From Maridesulfovibrio sp. (GTDB lineage Bacteria; Desulfobacterota; Desulfovibrionia; Desulfovibrionales; Desulfovibrionaceae): DNA of 64,000 nt. The stretch lies in contig NZ_OY763930.1 of assembly GCF_963667685.1 (NCBI RefSeq), positions 62,001-126,000 of the forward strand, read 5' to 3'. A model generated the notes under the pieces. That model had not been told where the DNA came from and searched no databases. It saw nothing but the letters and a program-made list of their open reading frames with translations. The translations under genes were made by a program, and so were the position numbers. Positions 27,567-36,375 of the stretch are shown one piece after another (the stretch's first letter is position 1; the number at the start of each line of letters is the position of its first letter).

Positions 27567-27872
27567 ATGGACAAAAATCCTAAGGACTGGCGATTCGCGC
27601 AGGCCAACAAAGAGGCCCTGCTTACTCTGGGCGTTTACGCCCTCTACTTCATCTGGTGGTACGTGTGTGCCTACGGCATAGGCAGCGGCGATCCAGAACA
27701 ATACGAATACGTCTTCGGACTTCCGGAATGGTTTTTCTATAGCTGCATTGTCGGCTACCCGCTGATTACTATCCTGCTCTGGGCACTGGTCCGTTTTAAA
27801 TTCAAAGACATTCCCTTGGACGAAGAAATGGAAACCGCATTTGATTCCGAAACCGGAGATAAACAGTCATGA
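27567..27872 (+). CDS. YhdT/DUF997-family small membrane protein
   Basis: 101 residues from the ATG at 27567 (GAGG nine bases upstream); an in-frame ATG at 27519 has no such site. Two hydrophobic helices (LLTLGVYALYFIWWYVCAYG and FFYSCIVGYPLITILLWALV) with a charged C-tail. This family is found directly before sodium/pantothenate symporter genes and is thought to be a small partner. Its stop overlaps the next start (ATGA). Confidence 0.85.
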   Translation: MDKNPKDWRFAQANKEALLTLGVYALYFIWWYVCAYGIGSGDPEQYEYVFGLPEWFFYSCIVGYPLITILLWALVRFKFKDIPLDEEMETAFDSETGDKQS

Positions 27873-29338
27873 GCAATACTCTGCTGACCATAATTCCGGT
27901 AATTATCTATCTCGCAATGTCCTTCGGCGTGGCTCTCTGGGCACGTAAAAAGGCCGAATCCACCAAATCATCCAAGGGATTCATTGAAGACTATTTCATC
28001 GGCGGCCGTTCAATGGGCGGCATGGTTCTGGCTATGACCATAATTGCCAGCTATACAAGTGCCAGCAGCTTTGTTGGCGGCCCGGGAGTGGCTTATAAAC
28101 TCGGACTGAGCTGGGTTCTATTAGCAATGATTCAGGTTCCGACTACTTTTCTGACGCTGGGTATCCTCGGTAAAAGATTCGCAATCGTAGCCCGCCAGAC
28201 CGATTCCGTAACCATCACCGATTTCCTGCGTGCCCGCTATAAAAGCGACGCCGTAGTAATTCTCTGTTCCGTGGCTCTAATCTTGTTTTTCATGGCCGCT
28301 ATGCTGGCCCAGTTCATTGGCGGGGCAAGACTTTTCCAGACCGTAACCGGTTATCCTTATATTGTAGGCCTCGCACTCTTTGGAATAAGCGTGGTGCTCT
28401 ACACAGCCATAGGCGGATTCCGGGCCGTGGTGCTCACCGACGCCATTCAGGGGATCGTCATGGTCGTGGCTGTTGTAGTTATCCTGCTGGCAGTCATCAA
28501 TGCAGGAGGAGGCATGGAAAAATGCATCCAGTCCCTGAAAGCAATCGATCCCGGCCTGATCACACCCACCGGCCCGAAAGATGCTGTCCCGCAGCCGTTC
28601 ACCCTTTCCTTCTGGGTACTGGTCGGTATCGGCATTCTAGGACTGCCCCAAACCACCCAGCGCTGCATGGGATACCGGGATTCCAAAGCCATGCATGATG
28701 CAATGATCATCGGAACCCTGCTCATCGGTTTCATGATTCTTTGCGCACACCTTGCAGGAACACTGGGCCGGGCTATCCTGCCCGAACTCCCCGCCGGCGA
28801 CCTTGCCATGCCATCGCTGATCGTTGAACTGCTCTCCCCGGTCTGGGCCGGTGTTTTCATCGCCGGACCGCTGGCCGCAATCATGTCCACAGTGGACTCC
28901 ATGCTTCTGCTCGTCTCCGCCGCCATTATCAAAGACCTCTACATCCATTACCGTTTGAAAGGTGATGCTTCGCGCATGACTCTGGTCAGCATCAAAAAAA
29001 TGAGTCTGATCTGTACTGTTGTTGTCGGACTGATGGTTTTTGTGGCCGCTATCGAGCCGCCGGACCTGCTGGTCTGGATCAACCTTTTCGCCTTCGGCGG
29101 ACTGGAAGCGGCATTCCTCTGCCCCATTGTCCTCGGGCTGTACTGGGATAAAGGAAACAGCACCGGGGCGATATCTTCCATCATCATCGGAGTAGGAACA
29201 TTCATAGCGCTGACCATCATGAAACCGGCTATGGGCGGTGTCCATGCCATTGTTCCGACCACTCTGGCCTCGCTGCTTGCCTTCGTGCTCGGATCATATG
29301 CCGGACTTTCCCGAAACAAAGGCGGGATAACCGTTTAG
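27869..29338 (+). CDS. panF: Sodium/pantothenate symporter
   Basis: 489 residues with about 13 hydrophobic helices, the usual number for the SSS family. The PanF match is visible in YFIGGRSMGGMVLAMTIIAS, ASSFVGGPGVAYKLGLSWV, GIGILGLPQTTQRCMGYRDSK and STVDSMLLLVSAAI. It takes up pantothenate with sodium at the inner membrane. Translationally coupled to the YhdT-like gene (4-base overlap). Codon use is GC-rich and core-like. Confidence 0.93.
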   Translation: MSNTLLTIIPVIIYLAMSFGVALWARKKAESTKSSKGFIEDYFIGGRSMGGMVLAMTIIASYTSASSFVGGPGVAYKLGLSWVLLAMIQVPTTFLTLGILGKRFAIVARQTDSVTITDFLRARYKSDAVVILCSVALILFFMAAMLAQFIGGARLFQTVTGYPYIVGLALFGISVVLYTAIGGFRAVVLTDAIQGIVMVVAVVVILLAVINAGGGMEKCIQSLKAIDPGLITPTGPKDAVPQPFTLSFWVLVGIGILGLPQTTQRCMGYRDSKAMHDAMIIGTLLIGFMILCAHLAGTLGRAILPELPAGDLAMPSLIVELLSPVWAGVFIAGPLAAIMSTVDSMLLLVSAAIIKDLYIHYRLKGDASRMTLVSIKKMSLICTVVVGLMVFVAAIEPPDLLVWINLFAFGGLEAAFLCPIVLGLYWDKGNSTGAISSIIIGVGTFIALTIMKPAMGGVHAIVPTTLASLLAFVLGSYAGLSRNKGGITV

Positions 29339-29471
29339 TAGACTGCGCCGGCGATATCCACTCTCCTGCAACAGTGACGACATGCTTTCGTAACAATAAT
29401 AACGTAATTGCTAACTGTGAAACATGTTAAGAAATTAACCGCCACTGAATATAAAAACAGGAGTAGATTAT

Positions 29472-30140
29472 ATGGATATGCACCACCCCTTGAAGGTATA
29501 CGAAGAAGAACTTGCTGACCTTCAGGGATTAGTTCTTGAACTAGGCAATATGGCATTGCAGCAATTGAGCAAGGCTATTGAAACCTTTGCAGAGAATAAT
29601 GCGGAAAAAGCGCAAGCCATCATCGATGGAGATGAAAAAATAAATGACCTCGAACATGAGGTGGACAAAATGTCCTTGATGATCATCACCAAGATGGAAC
29701 CAAAGGCTGGGGATCTGCGTTATGTGCTTACCGCAAGCAAAATCGCTTCCGACCTCGAACGTATTGCCGACTATGCTAAAAGCATCGCCAAGAAGGGCAA
29801 ACGCGGTTTTGCCGAAGAACATGCCCAGCATCTTGGCTATGTACAGCATATGGGACAGGAGCTGACCGCAATGCTCTCCAGCGTTCTGGAAGCATTCAAG
29901 AATTTGAGTGTGGAAAAAGCCCTTGATGTCTGGCACAGCGACAGCAACGTTGATGCGCTGTTCAAGGAAGGCGTAACCGAAATGAAGGACTGCGTTTCCT
30001 CTGAAGAACTGGAAGGTACGGGCTTCATCTCCCTGCTCTTCACCATGCGCTGCCTAGAGCGTGTCGGCGACCATATAACCAACATCTCCGAGCATATATA
30101 TTTCATCAAGTATGCTGAATACTTCTCAGGTAGAAAGTAA
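29472..30140 (+). CDS. phoU: Phosphate signalling protein PhoU
   Basis: 222 residues, normal length for PhoU, with two PhoU helical repeats: the E/D-rich LEHEVDKMSLMIITKMEPKA and DLRYVLTASKIASDLERIAD in the first, and FTMRCLERVGDHITNISEHI in the second. These acidic motifs bind metal clusters and link the Pst transporter to PhoR. No pst or pho genes are in the window, so it is solitary here. A plausible Shine-Dalgarno (CAGGAG) precedes the ATG. Confidence 0.93.
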   Translation: MDMHHPLKVYEEELADLQGLVLELGNMALQQLSKAIETFAENNAEKAQAIIDGDEKINDLEHEVDKMSLMIITKMEPKAGDLRYVLTASKIASDLERIADYAKSIAKKGKRGFAEEHAQHLGYVQHMGQELTAMLSSVLEAFKNLSVEKALDVWHSDSNVDALFKEGVTEMKDCVSSEELEGTGFISLLFTMRCLERVGDHITNISEHIYFIKYAEYFSGRK

Positions 30141-30156
30141 GTTATAATACCCAAAA

Positions 30157-30195
30157 GAAAAAGGCCGGAAGCACTCAGTGTTTCCGGCCTTTTGG
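30157..30195. terminator. Bidirectional terminator between phoU and the lipoprotein gene
   Basis: AAAGGCCGGAA pairs with TTCCGGCCTTT, with an additional CAC/GTG inner pairing, and T-rich sequence on both strands. It ends just before the stop of the convergent gene. Confidence 0.85.
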
Positions 30196-30197
30196 TT

Positions 30198-31133
30198 TTA
30201 ATAGTAAAGATCAACAACCTCTTTAATCTTTTCCTTTTCATAATCTTGGGAGTTTTTTACCGAATCCATAAATTTGCGTGAAGCTTCGCAATCCATATCC
30301 CCGATGGATTTCAAAGCCATAAATTTCTGCGTGTCATCATGCTCCTGATAGAATTGAATCAGGAACGGCAGTTCATCTTTAGCCTGCAACATGCCCAGCG
30401 CACTGACCGCACAGGCAACGACCATGGTGTCATCATGCTTAGTAAGCTCGAGCAACGGAGCAACTGCCTTTTGGCTATTGGTATAGCCCAGTTCCAGGAC
30501 TTTCATGTAAACAAGTTTCTGATCATACCCAGCCCTAATTTCATGAACCAGCCGTTCCACTTCCACATCTGGAGCCACATATTTAAGCGCATACCTGTTG
30601 ATCTTGGTTGCGACTTCCTTAACCATCAAGCTAATCGGGATATTATAACAAGGATTTTCAACTTCCCGGAATGCCCAGACCGGAACTTTACCATTCTTAA
30701 AATAGCTGGTGATGCGGTGTTTTTGTCCCCCATCGTATAAATCAGCACTGAAGGTCATGAAAGTAAAATATGGTGAGAACCCGCTAGTTCGCTGATTGCG
30801 TATGCGGTATTTATGAATCTTAAGAGTCAAAGGATGTGCCGCAGTTACATCTTTGCTAAATTTAATCCCGCGCATCTTTAATTCCCGCTCAAGATAATTC
30901 TGCAAAAAAGCGACTTCGTTATCTATATCAAGATAAGCGGTCAAAGTTCCAACCGAAAACTGCTTGTCTTCGCTGCTACGCTCATCATCTAAACTGAAAG
31001 ACACCTTGTCATTGACAGTCCCAGAATATTCAACGCTGGATACAGCAGGAGGGGCAACATTAAACGACTTGGAACAACCTCCCAGCGCCAGCATCGACAC
31101 CGCAAGGCACAAAAACAATCCTCTCAACTTCAT
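30198..31133 (-). CDS. Lipoprotein with HEAT-repeat C-terminus
   Basis: 311 residues. A lipoprotein signal peptide ends in LALGGC. The first 190 residues resemble a YajG-like outer-membrane lipoprotein domain (long beta strands, FTFMTFSADLYDGG). Residues about 200-310 form HEAT-like helical pairs (AVAPLLELTKHDDTMVVACAVSALG, LPFLIQFYQEHDDTQKFMALKSIG). Probably periplasmic or outer-membrane and used for protein binding. No function assigned. Confidence 0.7.
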   Translation of the reverse strand: MKLRGLFLCLAVSMLALGGCSKSFNVAPPAVSSVEYSGTVNDKVSFSLDDERSSEDKQFSVGTLTAYLDIDNEVAFLQNYLERELKMRGIKFSKDVTAAHPLTLKIHKYRIRNQRTSGFSPYFTFMTFSADLYDGGQKHRITSYFKNGKVPVWAFREVENPCYNIPISLMVKEVATKINRYALKYVAPDVEVERLVHEIRAGYDQKLVYMKVLELGYTNSQKAVAPLLELTKHDDTMVVACAVSALGMLQAKDELPFLIQFYQEHDDTQKFMALKSIGDMDCEASRKFMDSVKNSQDYEKEKIKEVVDLYY

Positions 31134-31290
31134 AATTCCATTTCCTTTGTTGCAAATTATTCAAGTATAAATTTTGCGTACTTACTATTTTACATTTATT
31201 TTAAATTCAAGATAAATGTATCACTTTTATGTTTGAAAAACCTAGTTTAAATCTTTTTCCCTTTACACCAGCCCACTAATTTCATAACTT

Positions 31291-31380
31291 CTTCCCTAGC
31301 TAGGGGTGCCTTCTATGGCTGAGATGGCGTGTTTCGCCTGTCCCTTTGAACCTGATGCGGGTAATCCCGCCGTAGGGAAG
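31291..31380 (+). ncRNA. TPP riboswitch (THI element)
   Basis: The conserved cores GGGGTGCC, GGCTGAGAT, CCCTTTGAACCTGAT and GCGGGTAATCCCGC are all present. The closing helix pairs CTTCCCTA (31291-31298) with TAGGGAAG (31373-31380). It lies just upstream of an attenuator and the thi operon. Binding of thiamine pyrophosphate is expected to lower expression. Confidence 0.95.
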
Positions 31381-31415
31381 CTTACATAGATTAACATTGT
31401 TCCATCTATTGTTAT

Positions 31416-31444
31416 GCTCACCCTACGCGGTGAGCTTTTTTTTT
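31416..31444 (+). terminator. Riboswitch-controlled intrinsic terminator
   Basis: GCTCACC pairs with GGTGAGC around CTACGC, followed by nine Ts, three bases before the thiS Shine-Dalgarno. It provides transcriptional attenuation by the TPP riboswitch. Confidence 0.85.
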
Positions 31445-31455
31445 ATGGAGTGAAA

Positions 31456-31656
31456 ATGAAAGTTAAGCTGAATGGTAAGGAATCCGAACTGGCCGGGGAA
31501 GCAACAATCCTTGAACTGTTGGAGTCAAAGAGTCTTACAGCGGACAGCGTTGTTGTTGAACTGAACATGGAAATCATCCCGGCGGAAAGTTACGGCTCCA
31601 CTAAAATAAATGACGGGGACCACCTCGAAATACTGCGCTTTGTAGGCGGAGGCTGA
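31456..31656 (+). CDS. thiS: Sulfur carrier protein ThiS
   Basis: 66 residues. The beta-grasp ubiquitin-like fold and the C-terminal glycine tail (FVGGG) match ThiS, whose terminal glycine carries the thiocarboxylate used to build the thiazole ring. The ATG at 31456 has GGAG five bases upstream; the longer frame starting at 31414 lies inside the attenuator hairpin and is rejected. It ends in three glycines rather than the usual two. Confidence 0.92.
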   Translation: MKVKLNGKESELAGEATILELLESKSLTADSVVVELNMEIIPAESYGSTKINDGDHLEILRFVGGG

Positions 31657-31661
31657 TTAAA

Positions 31662-32438
31662 ATGAACAATGATATTTTTAAACTTGGCGGCCTTGAATTC
31701 AACAGCCGCCTGCTCACCGGAACAGGCAAATACGCCGATGATTCCGTAATCCCGGATGTCTGTGAAGCTTCCGGCTCCCAGATCATCACCGTGGCCCTGC
31801 GCCGGGTGGATCTTGAATCCGAGACCGGAAACGTCATGGATTTCATCCCCAAACACATGCAGCTGCTGCCCAATACTTCCGGTGCGCGAACAGCTGACGA
31901 AGCAGTCCGCATCGCCCGCCTTGCAAAAGCCATGGGTTGCGGCAACTGGATCAAGATCGAAGTTATTTCCGACAACAAATACCTACTGCCCGACGGCTAC
32001 GAAACCGCCAAGGCTACCGAAATTCTCGCCAATGAAGGATTCGTGGTTCTGCCTTACGTGAACGCGGACCTGTACATTGCCCGTTCTCTGGTTGATGCCG
32101 GGGCTGCTGCTGTAATGCCGCTCGGCGCCCCCATTGGAACCAACCGTGGCCTGAAGACTCGTGAAATGGTCCGCATCCTGATTGACGAAATCGAGCTGCC
32201 GATCATTGTTGATGCCGGAATCGGACGCCCGTCCGAAGCATGCGAAGCCATGGAAATGGGCGCGGATGCATGTCTGGTCAACACCGCCATCGCTACCGCC
32301 AGCGATCCCGCACTTATGGGCAGGGCTTTTGGCCGCGCTGTACAGGCCGGACGCGAAGCCTACCTCTCCGGTCCCGGAGCAAAACACAGCCATGCCAAGG
32401 CATCCTCACCCCTTACCGGATTCCTGCACGAAGGATAA
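31662..32438 (+). CDS. thiG: Thiazole synthase
   Basis: 258 residues, standard length. Family motifs include [35 protein letters not shown] and [20 protein letters not shown]. ThiG forms the thiazole phosphate from deoxyxylulose phosphate, dehydroglycine and ThiS thiocarboxylate. The gene is five bases after thiS, in the order S-G-H-F-E. Confidence 0.96.
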   Translation: MNNDIFKLGGLEFNSRLLTGTGKYADDSVIPDVCEASGSQIITVALRRVDLESETGNVMDFIPKHMQLLPNTSGARTADEAVRIARLAKAMGCGNWIKIEVISDNKYLLPDGYETAKATEILANEGFVVLPYVNADLYIARSLVDAGAAAVMPLGAPIGTNRGLKTREMVRILIDEIELPIIVDAGIGRPSEACEAMEMGADACLVNTAIATASDPALMGRAFGRAVQAGREAYLSGPGAKHSHAKASSPLTGFLHEG

Positions 32439-32444
32439 AATAAA

Positions 32445-33566
32445 ATGAGCTTCTATCCCATCTGCGCCGAATACAACGACGCCCCCCTTGCCGAGCAATT
32501 CGGCTCCGTAACTGAACATGATGTCAGGCGCGCACTTAACAAGGCTACCTTAAGCCCTGAAGACTTTCTTGCCCTGTTAAGCCCCGCAGCTATTCCCATG
32601 CTCGAAGAAATGGCGGCCAAAGCCAGCCAGCTGACTTTACAGCACTTCGGCAGGACTATTCAGCTCTTCACTCCGCTCTACATGGCAAACTTCTGCACCA
32701 ATAAATGTGTGTACTGCGGTTTCAATACCAAGAACAAAATCCCCCGCTCCCAGCTGGGACCGGAAGAACTGGAAAAAGAAGCCAAGGCAATCGCTGCCAC
32801 CGGACTGAAACACCTGCTCATCCTTACCGGTGATGCACGGGCTAAATCCTCACCGGAATACATAGAATCCGCGGTAGAAATCCTGCGTAAGCATTTTCCG
32901 TCCGTGTCCATCGAAATATATGCCATGACCGAAGAAGAATACGCACGTCAGGTCGCTGCCGGGGTCGACGGAATGACTATGTTTCAGGAAACCTACAACG
33001 AAGAACTTTACCCTGAACTGCATCCGGCAGGCCCCAAAAATGATTACCGCTTCCGCCTTGATGCCCCAGAAAGGGCCTGTAAAGCCGGAATGCGTGTGGT
33101 CAACATCGGCGCCCTGCTCGGTCTTGACGAATGGCGCCACGATGCCCTGAAAACAGGTATCCACGCCGCTTACCTGCAAAACAAGTATCCGCAAGTGGAT
33201 ATCGCCGTATCACTGCCGCGCATACGCACCCATGTAGGCGATGCATTCACCCCTAAATCTCTGGTCAGTGATGTAGACCTTGTGCAGAACATGCTTGCCC
33301 TGCGCATCTTCCTGCCCCGCTGCGGAATTACTATTTCCACCCGTGAAGCCCCTGATTTCCGCGAAAACATCCTTCCGCTGGGAGTGACACGCATGTCAGC
33401 CGGAGTTTCCACCGAAGTTGGCGGCCACACCTGCGAAGAGGAAGAAAAAGTAGGCCAGTTCGATATCAGCGATGGGCGAAGCGTTGAAGAAATGTGCGCG
33501 GTGCTCAGGAAACACGGCTATCAGCCTGTTTTCAAAGACTGGCACCCCTTGCAGGAAGCATCGTGA
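32445..33566 (+). CDS. thiH: 2-iminoacetate synthase (tyrosine lyase) ThiH
   Basis: 373 residues. The radical SAM motif CTNKCVYCGF and family segments LLILTGDARAKSSPEYI, MTMFQETYNEELY and VSLPRIRTHVGD identify ThiH, which makes dehydroglycine from tyrosine by radical chemistry. Presence of ThiH rather than ThiO fits an anaerobe. The stop overlaps the thiF start by three bases (GTGA). Confidence 0.95.
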   Translation: MSFYPICAEYNDAPLAEQFGSVTEHDVRRALNKATLSPEDFLALLSPAAIPMLEEMAAKASQLTLQHFGRTIQLFTPLYMANFCTNKCVYCGFNTKNKIPRSQLGPEELEKEAKAIAATGLKHLLILTGDARAKSSPEYIESAVEILRKHFPSVSIEIYAMTEEEYARQVAAGVDGMTMFQETYNEELYPELHPAGPKNDYRFRLDAPERACKAGMRVVNIGALLGLDEWRHDALKTGIHAAYLQNKYPQVDIAVSLPRIRTHVGDAFTPKSLVSDVDLVQNMLALRIFLPRCGITISTREAPDFRENILPLGVTRMSAGVSTEVGGHTCEEEEKVGQFDISDGRSVEEMCAVLRKHGYQPVFKDWHPLQEAS

Positions 33567-34216
33567 ACCGCACGGAACAAGGCATAGCCAAATACCTCGG
33601 CGAAGACTGTCTGCACTTCCTGCAAAAGGTACGCATTGGAATAGCCGGGGCAGGTGGACTGGGTTCTAACTGCGCCATGCACCTAGTGCGCAGCGGATTC
33701 AAGCAATTCACCATTGCCGACTTTGACCGCATCGAGGAATCCAACCTCAACCGCCAGTTCTATTTCATGGAGCAGGTCGGTATGAGTAAAGTCGAAGCTC
33801 TCTGCGAAAATCTGCGCAACATCAACCCGGACCTCGACACCATCAAACATGTACAAACCGTAAGCCGGGAAAACATGTTGGAACTGTTCGGGGAATGTGA
33901 TGTGATCATTGAAGCCTTCGATGATGCCGCTAGCAAAAAGGCTTTAGTTGAAACATTTCTGCCCACGGACAAACTGCTGGTCAGTGCGTCCGGCATGGGC
34001 GGCGCGGGTAATAGCGACGAAATTAAAACCCGCAGGGTCCGTGACAATTTCTATATTGTCGGGGATATGAAGACCGAGTGTAATGCTGAGAACCCGCCCT
34101 TTTCACCGAGGGTGGCAATCTGCGCGGCCAAGCAGGCCGACATTGTGCTCAGCCATTATTTGAATAAATTTAATTCTGAACAAACCCAAACTAATAGGGA
34201 TTCCAAAGGCCTGTAG
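33563..34216 (+). CDS. thiF: ThiS adenylyltransferase ThiF
   Basis: 217 residues from the GTG at 33563, which has AGGAAG close upstream and overlaps the thiH stop; the in-frame ATG at 33494 lies within thiH. The E1-like fold shows GIAGAGGLGSN, ADFDRIEESNLNRQ and DVIIEAFDDAASK. It adenylates the ThiS C-terminus. It is the shorter ThiF type, without an extra rhodanese. Confidence 0.92.
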   Translation: MNRTEQGIAKYLGEDCLHFLQKVRIGIAGAGGLGSNCAMHLVRSGFKQFTIADFDRIEESNLNRQFYFMEQVGMSKVEALCENLRNINPDLDTIKHVQTVSRENMLELFGECDVIIEAFDDAASKKALVETFLPTDKLLVSASGMGGAGNSDEIKTRRVRDNFYIVGDMKTECNAENPPFSPRVAICAAKQADIVLSHYLNKFNSEQTQTNRDSKGL

Positions 34217-34358
34217 CCGTTAGGCGAGAAGCTTTACTTCGAGTCTTACGGATACTGAGAGCGGAGCGGCTTAGCTCCTTTGGCCGTCGGAGACGAAATC
34301 ACCTATCGAAAACGCGAAGCGTATCAAAATCAGCCCCGCAGGGCTTAAGGAACAAACC

Positions 34359-35009
34359 ATGAGCGACAAAAAAATCACCCGCCAGAACATTCTTGATACC
34401 GATATCTACTGCCTGACCGCCCTGAAATTTTCCAAGGGCCGTTCCAATATCGAAGTCGTCCGCGAGATGCTCGATAGCGGAATCAAGCTGATCCAGTACC
34501 GGGAAAAAGAAATCAAATCCGGCCAGAAATACAAAGAATGCATGGAAATACGCAAAATGACCCGTGAAGCCGGGGCCGCTTTCATCGTCAATGACGATAT
34601 CGATCTGGCAATGATGGTCGGGGCGGACGGAATCCATATCGGGCAGGAAGATTTTCCGGTACATGCTGTGCGCAAGCTCATCGGTGAAGAAATGGCCATC
34701 GGTCTTTCCACTCACACCCCGGAAGAAGCCCGCGCCGCAGTTGAAGCCGGAGCTGATTATATCGGCGTAGGCCCGATCTTCAAGACATACACCAAAGAGG
34801 ATGTTGTTGATCCCGTTGGATTTGAATACATGGACTGGGTCGTCAAAAACATCGATATTCCTTTTGTAGCCATCGGCGGCATCAAGGAGCACAACATTGC
34901 CGATGTCATGAACAGGGGCGCAAAATGCGTGGCCATCGTCACCGAGATTGTCGGTGCGGACGATATCGGTGCTATGGTCGGAAACCTGCGCGCAGCAATA
35001 GCGAAATAG
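34359..35009 (+). CDS. thiE: Thiamine-phosphate synthase
   Basis: 216 residues. ThiE motifs: LIQYREKEIKSGQ, FIVNDDIDLAMMVGADGIHIGQED, GLSTHTPEEA, YIGVGPIFKTYTK and FVAIGGIKEHN. It joins the pyrimidine and thiazole parts. An AAGGA site precedes the ATG. The 142-base gap from thiF shows no second promoter that I can name; it is probably still in the operon. Confidence 0.95.
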   Translation: MSDKKITRQNILDTDIYCLTALKFSKGRSNIEVVREMLDSGIKLIQYREKEIKSGQKYKECMEIRKMTREAGAAFIVNDDIDLAMMVGADGIHIGQEDFPVHAVRKLIGEEMAIGLSTHTPEEARAAVEAGADYIGVGPIFKTYTKEDVVDPVGFEYMDWVVKNIDIPFVAIGGIKEHNIADVMNRGAKCVAIVTEIVGADDIGAMVGNLRAAIAK

Positions 35010-35038
35010 ATTTCAAATCGGAACCACTCACAAGACAA

Positions 35039-35104
35039 CACCCCTGAACCAAAGTTACGTTCATTCTTAGCCTATGGACGTAGCAGAAGTCCGGTTCAGG
35101 GGTG
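35039..35104. repeat. 12-bp inverted repeat at the start of the GIY-YIG gene
   Basis: CACCCCTGAACC (35039-35050) and GGTTCAGGGGTG (35093-35104) are perfect inverse copies with 42 bases between them. The right arm covers the region just ahead of the proposed GTG. No T run follows, so a terminator is not obvious. Confidence 0.6.
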
Positions 35105-35105
35105 G

Positions 35106-35459
35106 GTGGACAACAAACACATGTTCAAGCAAAAAGATTGGTTTTTCCAAGGCAAATCCGGGACAGAATATAAATTCGGAATCTACGCCAAAACCCGCCC
35201 TATACCTGAATCCGGCGGAATTTACATTCTCGCCTATACCCATCCGCGCGGACACCGATCCGGATTCGAGGTCAATATGCTTTATGCTGGTGAAACTGAA
35301 AACTTCCGCCAGAGACTGGTAGATCCTCCGCAACCAGAATGCTTATGGGACGGCAACTGGAATTGCATTTACCTTCTTCACGTTGAAAGTGCCCAGGAGA
35401 AACGGAAGATTCTAGCTGACTTGACCGCGGGCAATGACTTATCCTGCATGCAATCCTAA
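35106..35459 (+). CDS. GIY-YIG-like domain protein
   Basis: 117 residues from a GTG; an ATG at 35121 is an alternative. GGIYILA and MLYAGETENFRQRL match the GIY...YIG core of this nuclease superfamily (YAG in place of YIG; the following arginine is retained). The C-terminal part is short (NWNCIYLLHVES, AQEKRKILADL) and lacks a recognised specificity domain. The role, nuclease or binding, is not certain. It stands alone after thiE. Confidence 0.55.
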   Translation: MDNKHMFKQKDWFFQGKSGTEYKFGIYAKTRPIPESGGIYILAYTHPRGHRSGFEVNMLYAGETENFRQRLVDPPQPECLWDGNWNCIYLLHVESAQEKRKILADLTAGNDLSCMQS

Positions 35460-35548
35460 CACGCATCGTCCCATCACTTCATAATTACGCGGGTAAGCGT
35501 TTTAATTTATCATAATTTGAGGTATACACTATTAAAGTGAGGACTCAA

Positions 35549-36304
35549 ATGGTTATACGCTTACTTAGCTGCAGCTTATTGCTGCTTTTACTTTACAGCA
35601 CTGCCTTTGCGCAGTCTTTGAACGAAACTGTTTTCATCACCGAACATCTCCCCCCATACAACTATCTCGAAAACAAAAAAATACAGGGAATCAGTGTCGA
35701 TATTTTACGCGAAGCTCTTGCCGCTGTCGGTATAAAACTAAATGAATCAGCACTACATATTTACCCATGGGCCAGAGGATACAAGACGGTTTTACAAACT
35801 CCGAACACCTGTCTCTTCAGCACAGCCAGAAACAATTTCAGGGAAAAACATTTTAAGTGGGTAGGTCCCATAATAGAAGCAACATACTCTTTTTATTCTC
35901 AAAACAAAAACATAAAAGCCGACTCCATAAAGGATTTGGAAAAGTATTACATAACCACGTCCAGACAAGGAATAGGCGATCATATCCTGCAAAAAAACAA
36001 ATTTCCTAAAAACAAAATAGACTTATCCAACGATGCGTTAACGATGGTAAAAAAATTAAAAAAAGGCAGAATCGATATCATCTTGGAAAATGAAAATGTA
36101 TTGCGCTATACAGTAAGAAAAGAAGGCATGGACTGGTCGAAGTTCATAAATATTTACACTGAAAACCTTACCGAATTATACTTTGCCTTCAACAAGCAGA
36201 CGCCGGATCACATAATCAAACAACTCCAAAAAGGGATAGATATAATTAGAGAAAATGGAAAGATGGCTGATATTCTAAATAGACTGCGTCCCCTTCCAGA
36301 ATAG
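35549..36304 (+). CDS. Family 3 periplasmic solute-binding protein
   Basis: 251 residues from the ATG at 35549 (GAGGA six bases upstream). The signal peptide (LLSCSLLLLLLYSTAFA) is followed by a family 3 fold: LPPYNYLENKKIQGISVDIL, STARNNFREKHFKWVGPI, YITTSRQGIGD and the closing RENGKMADIL. Usually these bind polar amino acids. No ABC partners adjoin; many such stand-alone proteins in this group act as sensors or are orphan. Ligand unknown. Confidence 0.82.
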   Translation: MVIRLLSCSLLLLLLYSTAFAQSLNETVFITEHLPPYNYLENKKIQGISVDILREALAAVGIKLNESALHIYPWARGYKTVLQTPNTCLFSTARNNFREKHFKWVGPIIEATYSFYSQNKNIKADSIKDLEKYYITTSRQGIGDHILQKNKFPKNKIDLSNDALTMVKKLKKGRIDIILENENVLRYTVRKEGMDWSKFINIYTENLTELYFAFNKQTPDHIIKQLQKGIDIIRENGKMADILNRLRPLPE

Positions 36305-36375
36305 CATATATCCAGCCAGAGAAATATTAAAAAGCCGTAAACAGACAAACTACAGCACCCCGGCCCAACAAGCAG

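Noticed and set aside
28637-29245. 202-codon minus-strand frame inside panF
   Set aside because: Rich in D, Q, G and N without structure, opposite a membrane transporter; a typical shadow.
29390-29415. Possible PHO box upstream of phoU
   Set aside because: GTAACAATAATAACGTAA only loosely resembles paired PHO half-sites and lacks the CTGTCAT core.
31414-31455. Longer ThiS start in the leader
   Set aside because: The frame begins inside the attenuator hairpin and lacks a ribosome binding site; the ATG at 31456 has GGAG.
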